NCBI GenBank assembly: GCA_041746105.1
Contig: JBGTHP010000032.1
Location: forward strand, 62,001 to 126,000
DNA from: JBFHRE01 sp041746105
Lineage (GTDB): Bacteria > Actinomycetota > Acidimicrobiia > Spongiisociales > ZC4RG35
DNA length: 64,000 nt
Direction of reading: 5' to 3'
The notes below the pieces were generated by a model. That model was not told the DNA's origin. It was given only the letters and a program-made list of their open reading frames with translations, and made no database searches. The translations under genes and the position numbers were made by a program. Of the stretch, positions 59,250 through 64,000 are shown piece by piece; positions within the stretch are counted from its first letter, which is position 1, and every line of letters begins with the position of its first letter.

Positions 59250-60023
59250 TCATCCGGTCTGGGAGAGCCATGCGCCGGTGCTCGCTGCCCTCCGGCTGAG
59301 GTCCCGCCACAATCTGGCCGACCCCGGGTTGGCGGTCGCCATACCCGCCCATCTCGCCGCCGCGTTCGCATAGAAGGCTTCCAGATCGTGGTGATGAACG
59401 CTCGCAACGATTTCGGCGCCAGATCGTCCGGAAGCGCCTAGAGAAACAACCGTGGCCTCGAAGATCACCGTCCCCGATGTGAGAAGACACAATGCGTCGG
59501 GCATTCCTGGCGGTTGCGGCCCGTAGGAATCTTCCCCCGGTGGGAAGATCCCTTCGTCTCCTGTGATCAGCGGCGCAATCCGCATCGCCTCTGCAGCCCC
59601 GATCAGGGCGTCCCTGACCTGGTGACAGCCTTCGCGCACCGCCGGATGGCAGCGGCCGGCGACGTCTGCCCACGGGATGGCCCAGGCGGCGATTCGATCT
59701 GCCAGTAAAAACCGGCGGTCCTCGAACGCCTTGGTGGCGAGCACGGCGTCGTCATCGTCCCAAGCTTCGGATTCGGCCTGAGCAAGACCGGCGGCAAAAC
59801 GCACAAGCTCGGTCAGGGTGTCCGTCTCGAACTGAAAACCCCACTTTTTTCCGCGATGCGCCAGATCCACCGCCGGGTCGATTCCCAGAACCTCGATCTC
59901 CCTCGGAGCAGGTGCGCCAACCTGCCCGGACCATGCAGCGACCGATCCCAGGATCCCTGACCATGATCGAGTTTCGGCTTCTGCGCCGGCGGCAGCCCGG
60001 TTCCTCATGAGATTCCGGCTCAC
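59250..60023 (-). CDS. TorD/DmsD-like molybdoenzyme chaperone (putative)
   Basis: A 257-aa helical protein whose ATG overlaps the stop of the catalytic molybdoenzyme subunit (ATGA). The central region (DTLTELVRFAAGLAQAESEAWDDDDAVLATKAFEDRRFLLADRIAAWAIPWADVAGRCHPAVREGCHQVRDALI) follows the helical layout of TorD-type chaperones, including a long acidic helix and a Trp-containing AW..PW segment. Such chaperones help load the bis-MGD cofactor into the partner enzyme. The family assignment relies on context and helix pattern, not on a clear motif. Confidence 0.6.
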   Translation of the reverse strand: MSRNLMRNRAAAGAEAETRSWSGILGSVAAWSGQVGAPAPREIEVLGIDPAVDLAHRGKKWGFQFETDTLTELVRFAAGLAQAESEAWDDDDAVLATKAFEDRRFLLADRIAAWAIPWADVAGRCHPAVREGCHQVRDALIGAAEAMRIAPLITGDEGIFPPGEDSYGPQPPGMPDALCLLTSGTVIFEATVVSLGASGRSGAEIVASVHHHDLEAFYANAAARWAGMATANPGSARLWRDLSRRAASTGAWLSQTG

Positions 60024-62800
60024 TCACCCGGAACGTAGTAGGCCCGATCGAGAGGTTTGACCGGCCGGTCCAACCACAGGGGGCGCCGTAATCCACCTGG
60101 GCCGGGGCCTGGTTTCGTCAGTTCGAGCCACTCTCGATAAATGGCGAAACTCTTCGCGGTATCGACGACAACGTCGCCGTAACGATCGCCGGACTCGGCT
60201 TTGGTCAGACGCACCCTCTGATGCCACGCGTGCATGCCGGAAACCGGATCGGGGTGCGGAGCAAACGCCAGGTTCTGATTGACGCCGGCATCCTTCCACC
60301 AGATCCGCTCGGAGTCGGGATCATCCGAGGTGAAAGGCTCGATCCCCTTCTTCTGGCGGAGCCGCCACGTCGATTCCCCGGTCTTCTCGATATCCACCAA
60401 CGCCGACGACCAACGCTCATTACCCATGCCATCGGACAGTCTCCACCGTCCAAGGTGATGGGAGGCGGCGACAACTCCGGGGCGGATCCCTTCGGTCCTC
60501 CACACCCGCATCACGAAGTGCCCGGTTTCGGTGGTGATCCGCACCAGATCCGACGTTTCGAAACCGAGTGCGTCGGCGTCGCGGGGATTCATCCACAAAG
60601 GATGGCCATGGCTGATCTCATAGAGGTATTTGGCATTGCCCGATCTCGTGTGGATCAACGTGGGCAACCGGAAGATGGGCAGCAGAATTCTCTCATTGCC
60701 TTCGAGGTCGAGGTCCCGCCAGTGGACGTGCGTCTTCAAATAGGTCGGGATTGCCGCATCCTCCCAACCCCAGTCGCGCAATGTGGGCGAGAAAAACTCG
60801 AGCTTTTTCGACGGTGAGCGGAACCCGTGTTTTTGCGCGCCATCTACTTCTACCCCGCCCTCATCGACACCTCGCTCATGAACTTCGTAGATGTCGGTTG
60901 CAATTTCGAATGCTCCGTACTTCCTCATGAAACCCAGCGGCGACAAGCCTTCTGCGGCAGCCTTTTCTGGAAGGCCTGGAACCGAATTCTCGAACATCCA
61001 TCCGTAGTACTCGTCGACAGAGACCGGGCGGGTGGGATCGGAGGGGGACTCGAACCACTTGCGTATTCCGAGCGATCCGTCTGGGTCGATCTTCCACGAG
61101 AGATCAATCCAGAACTCCGTTTCTTCCCACACCTCGCCAGGGTTGGCCTCATAGGTTCTGGAGAACACTTTGCCATCGCGTTCCCCTGCCACTCGCAGAA
61201 CCGGTTGGCGGAATCCGAGCCATTGGCCGGCGTGGGTCTCGTAGCTGTGGGTGTCGTGACGCTCAGAACCGACCCCCATCGGCAAGACATAATCGGCGAA
61301 CCACGCCGTTTCCGACCAGGTCGGGGTCAGCGCGACATGGAGACCGATCTTCGATTCGTCGGTCAGGACCTCAATCCAGCTGAATCCATCGGGATTGGTC
61401 CACACCGGGTTATAAACCCTGGTGAAGTAGACATCGAGTTTCCCCCGTCCTTCCTTGAGAAAGTGCGGAAGCAGAAAGCTCATCTCGTGGTGGGAAAGCG
61501 GATACTCCTTGGGCCAGAGCAGCTCGTTCCACCGGTCGTGGGGAGGTGGGGAGTTCCAGTGTTCCGGCTTGAACTTGTCCCATGCGCTCGGAGACGTTCC
61601 ACCCTTGGTCCCGACCGAACCGGTGAGCACGTGCAGCAGCATCAGCGTCCGGGCAGCCTGCCACCCGCCCAGGTTTCCCGAGCCGGTCGAGCGCCAGGTG
61701 TGGCTCGAGAACGCCGACCCGGCCTTGACGATTTCCCGCGCCACGGCCTCGATCTTTTCGGCAGCGACTCCGGTCTCCTGTGAAACGGTATCCAGGTCGT
61801 ACCCGGCATAGGTTTCGGTGAGAAGACCCACAAAGTCTTCGTATCGAGGTAGCACCCCTGGGCGCAAAGCGCCGAGCGTTTCCTCCCAGTTGACCCAGCG
61901 CCGGATGAAATCGTGATCGATCGAATCCCATTCGATCAGAAGTCTGGCGATGGCGAGAAAAAGAGCGGGCTCGGTGCCGGGCCATGGCGACAACCAGATG
62001 TCGGACATCGAGGCCGTATTAGATAGGCGGGGATCGATCGTGCACAGCTTGGCCCCACCCTGTTTGCCCTCCATGATCCTTTGGGCATGCGGGTTGAAGT
62101 AGTGACCCGTCTCGAGATGGCTCGACAGCAGGAGGATGAAACGGGCGTTGGCGAAGTCGGCCGACGGCCGATCCCAGCCCATCCACATGGCGTAGCCGAC
62201 TCTGGCACCGGCAGAACAGATGTTGGTGTGGGAATTGTGGCCGTCGATTCCCCAAGCCTTGAGAGTCCGATCCATGAAGCCGTCCTCACCGGGCCGGCCA
62301 ACGTGATACATGATCTCGTCGTGCCGGTCCTCCCGGATGGCGGTCCCGATCCGCCCCCCGATATCGGCCAAGGCTTCCTCCCAAGACACTTGTTCCCACC
62401 GGCCCGACCCGCGCGAGCCGGTGCGACGAAGTGGATGAAGGATTCTCTCCGGGTCGTACATCTGGTTGATCGTGGCCGGGCCCTTGGCGCAGTTGCGTCC
62501 CCGAGAGCCTGGGTGAGCCGGATTCCCTTCGAACTTGCGTACGTCGCCTGTCGCCTTGTCGACGTACGCCAACAGGCCGCAGGCCGATTCACAGTTGAAA
62601 CAGGTTGTGGGAACAAGCCGGTATTCGTGCGCCACTTTTTCCGGCCAAGCCTTGGCGTCGTACTCGCGCCAATCATCCCAGCGGTCGGGTGGTGGGAAGT
62701 TGGTGAGCCCCGTCCCCGGAATCAGTCGCGGGATGAGTTGTTCATCGGACACTCTTGGACTCGCTTTCCGTCGCTGGTTCAACGCCGATCGAACAGTCAT
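60020..62800 (-). CDS. DMSO-reductase-family molybdopterin oxidoreductase, catalytic subunit (SoeA/PsrA-like)
   Basis: 926 aa. An N-terminal [4Fe-4S] site uses Cys67, Cys70, Cys74 and Cys104 (CFNCESAC ... GRNCAKG). The bis-MGD domains follow, with the predicted Mo-ligating Cys195 in HNSHTNICSAGARVG. SGSMIxRDxP-like, VSWEEALADIGGRI and NPRDADALGFETSDLVRITTETGHFVMRV match the family. No Tat signal is visible, so it likely faces the cytoplasm, as SoeA (sulfite dehydrogenase) does. Its partner is the FeS-NrfD fusion upstream, 29 bp away; a TorD-like gene follows. Substrate may be sulfite, polysulfide or thiosulfate: unresolved. Confidence 0.9.
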   Translation of the reverse strand: MTVRSALNQRRKASPRVSDEQLIPRLIPGTGLTNFPPPDRWDDWREYDAKAWPEKVAHEYRLVPTTCFNCESACGLLAYVDKATGDVRKFEGNPAHPGSRGRNCAKGPATINQMYDPERILHPLRRTGSRGSGRWEQVSWEEALADIGGRIGTAIREDRHDEIMYHVGRPGEDGFMDRTLKAWGIDGHNSHTNICSAGARVGYAMWMGWDRPSADFANARFILLLSSHLETGHYFNPHAQRIMEGKQGGAKLCTIDPRLSNTASMSDIWLSPWPGTEPALFLAIARLLIEWDSIDHDFIRRWVNWEETLGALRPGVLPRYEDFVGLLTETYAGYDLDTVSQETGVAAEKIEAVAREIVKAGSAFSSHTWRSTGSGNLGGWQAARTLMLLHVLTGSVGTKGGTSPSAWDKFKPEHWNSPPPHDRWNELLWPKEYPLSHHEMSFLLPHFLKEGRGKLDVYFTRVYNPVWTNPDGFSWIEVLTDESKIGLHVALTPTWSETAWFADYVLPMGVGSERHDTHSYETHAGQWLGFRQPVLRVAGERDGKVFSRTYEANPGEVWEETEFWIDLSWKIDPDGSLGIRKWFESPSDPTRPVSVDEYYGWMFENSVPGLPEKAAAEGLSPLGFMRKYGAFEIATDIYEVHERGVDEGGVEVDGAQKHGFRSPSKKLEFFSPTLRDWGWEDAAIPTYLKTHVHWRDLDLEGNERILLPIFRLPTLIHTRSGNAKYLYEISHGHPLWMNPRDADALGFETSDLVRITTETGHFVMRVWRTEGIRPGVVAASHHLGRWRLSDGMGNERWSSALVDIEKTGESTWRLRQKKGIEPFTSDDPDSERIWWKDAGVNQNLAFAPHPDPVSGMHAWHQRVRLTKAESGDRYGDVVVDTAKSFAIYREWLELTKPGPGPGGLRRPLWLDRPVKPLDRAYYVPGE

Positions 62801-62829
62801 CGGCCCCGGCGGCAGGCGGCTGCCCGCTT

Positions 62830-64000
62830 CTAGGAGAGTGGAACACTCTGACCTGCTTTCACAAAGGCATCATCGGCAAACCACACCCCGGCGGCAGCGG
62901 CCAACCCTCCGAGCGCCGCAACCCACGCCGGTGATCCGCTGAGGGTCCCCGCACCAAACGCCACCGGCACGACAACACCGAGTACCTGGCCACCGAGCCA
63001 CCATTCGCGCGCAAACACACCCTTCGTCATGTGGTGGACTGCGGCGTGGATGTTGCGGGTTGGGTGTCGCGACGACAGTTCGGCCAGAGCAATCAAACCA
63101 AGGCCGGCCGCACCGCCGACCATCGCCCAGGTTGCCGATCGGACCAGTTGAGCTGAATCTCCAAAAAGTCCCGCGAGCACAACCATCGTTCCTCCACCTG
63201 CCGCGAACGCTCCTGCGATCATGTGCCACAAGAGCATCGGGTTCTGCCATAAATCCCGCGCCTCGGCCTGGCCAAACAGGAAGGCCGTGTACCCGGCGGT
63301 GGCCAGCGCGAGGGGGACCGCGATCCAGACCATCAGCTCGACGGAGCCAGGACCAGAAAACACACCGAGAAAAAACCAGAGTCCCAGCACTGCTGCGTAG
63401 GCGCCGAGTATCCAGGCACCGCGCACCAGCCATGAGCCAGGATTTCCCTTGGTGAGTAGAAAGAAGAATCGGTCGGGTCGTTTGAGATCCCACACGAGCA
63501 GGACACCGGTCATTACCAGGAACAGACCGGCGATCAACGGCACACCCCATTGGACCAGGGATGACCCGGCGTCTCCTCCCGCCAGAAGATAAAGGGCTAC
63601 CGCAAGGACCATTCCGGCGGCGATTCCTTTGGTGAGGAAGTATGAAGAGACTCGCCAGCCCCATGGCATCGGATGGTCGGCGTTGTAGACAACACGGGGA
63701 GCGGACTCCTGGAAGCTGGTGGTCACCGGGCCCATCGGGCCCGTCCGATCACGGGGAGAGAGGTCGACATTCAGCCAAGCGGGCGTAGGCGACGGGTCGT
63801 CGCGCCAGATCATCGAGCCGGAGCGAGTCTCGGACATCAAGGGGTCGATGTTGACCTGTGCCGCCCCCTTGTACCAGAGCTGGGGATTGGTCCCCTGCTC
63901 CGGAGCCCTGACGTACAGCTGCTCCGTGGCCACCATCTTGGCGATACGCGACAGCGGGTCATCGAGATCCCCCGCAATGATCGCTTGCTCCGGACACACG
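62830..64000 (-). CDS. Fused 4Fe-4S ferredoxin/NrfD membrane-anchor subunit, 5' part off the window
   Basis: The frame is open to the right edge, so the N-terminal ferredoxin domain lies mostly outside. The first visible residues are CPEQAIIAGDLDDPLSRIAKM, the end of a DmsB/PsrB-type dicluster domain (last Cys of a 4Fe-4S motif). A 60-residue linker with SGSMIWRDDPSPTPAWLN follows. Then come eight to ten helices of an NrfD/PsrC-type quinone-interacting anchor (SSYFLTKGIAAGMVLAVALYLL, LLVWDLKRPDRFFFLLTKGNPGSWLVRGAWIL). Fusion of the B and C subunits is unusual; it would carry electrons between catalytic subunit and quinone. Confidence 0.88.
   Translation of the reverse strand, partial: VCPEQAIIAGDLDDPLSRIAKMVATEQLYVRAPEQGTNPQLWYKGAAQVNIDPLMSETRSGSMIWRDDPSPTPAWLNVDLSPRDRTGPMGPVTTSFQESAPRVVYNADHPMPWGWRVSSYFLTKGIAAGMVLAVALYLLAGGDAGSSLVQWGVPLIAGLFLVMTGVLLVWDLKRPDRFFFLLTKGNPGSWLVRGAWILGAYAAVLGLWFFLGVFSGPGSVELMVWIAVPLALATAGYTAFLFGQAEARDLWQNPMLLWHMIAGAFAAGGGTMVVLAGLFGDSAQLVRSATWAMVGGAAGLGLIALAELSSRHPTRNIHAAVHHMTKGVFAREWWLGGQVLGVVVPVAFGAGTLSGSPAWVAALGGLAAAAGVWFADDAFVKAGQSVPLS

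Noticed and set aside
1..64000. CRISPR arrays, IS elements, prophage or defence genes
   Set aside because: No regularly spaced repeats with unique spacers, no transposase or integrase, and no phage or defence gene was recognised anywhere in the window.

Overview
The window is a gene-dense, GC-rich (roughly 60% by eye) bacterial chromosome segment with about 58 genes on both strands. Many genes are joined by ATGA overlaps. The gene content points to a high-GC actinobacterium, most likely of the Acidimicrobiia type. The clues are an F420/luciferase-type oxidoreductase, a B12-dependent ribonucleotide reductase, MpaB/DUF2236, DUF2330 and DUF4349 surface proteins, a type I idi, a group II truncated globin and GTG/TTG starts. 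This assignment is inference; there is no rRNA or marker gene here. I found no tRNA, rRNA, CRISPR array, prophage, transposase or classical defence system.

Layout. 1-6.2 kb: the tail of a sulfurtransferase gene, an unknown protein, an LLM flavin oxidoreductase, a membrane-anchored sulfite-oxidase-fold molybdoenzyme, AzlC/AzlD exporters, and an ECF sigma factor with a membrane partner. 6.2-7.0 kb: the only long non-coding stretch. It holds a candidate ECF autopromoter, two NrdR boxes exactly 31 bp apart, and a T-poor leader with two different 14-bp tandem repeats, all upstream of nrdJ (7.0-10.4 kb). 10.4-28.5 kb: housekeeping and envelope genes (alpha/beta hydrolase, lipoproteins, prfC, PLP decarboxylase, DUF2330, DinB-like proteins, globin-idi-DUF1697 operon, a histidine kinase, DsbA-like protein, deoD-trmH operon, maf). 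28.5-37 kb: a three-gene ABC-2 exporter flanked by inverted copies of a 45-bp repeat, the E1 alpha/beta subunits of a 2-oxoacid dehydrogenase, a lone xanthine-dehydrogenase-type molybdoprotein and a CNNM/CorC protein, followed by two more repeat copies. 37-48 kb: semialdehyde dehydrogenase, FAD oxidoreductase, MpaB-like protein, a second histidine kinase broken by a frameshift, S41 protease, amine oxidase, msrA, zinc metallopeptidase and a coiled-coil/lytic transglycosylase protein. 48-55 kb: glycogen genes glgX, glgC and glgB interrupted by a subtilase with a tryptophan/serine/glycine pentapeptide tail. 55-64 kb: DUF368 and other membrane proteins, an MFS transporter, and a complex iron-sulfur molybdoenzyme operon (FeS-NrfD fusion, catalytic subunit, TorD-like chaperone) that runs off the right edge.

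How the genes work together. Glycogen synthesis (glgC, glgB) and debranching (glgX) sit together. Three unrelated molybdenum enzymes (sulfite-oxidase fold, xanthine-dehydrogenase fold, DMSO-reductase fold) suggest dependence on molybdenum cofactor and respiratory or sulfur redox chemistry. Thiol and oxidative repair is represented by msrA, a DsbA-like protein and a sulfurtransferase. The most unusual signals are the dispersed palindromic repeat around the exporter, the frameshifted kinase, the NrdR/leader architecture of nrdJ, the pentapeptide tail of the subtilase and the fused electron-transfer/membrane-anchor subunit.
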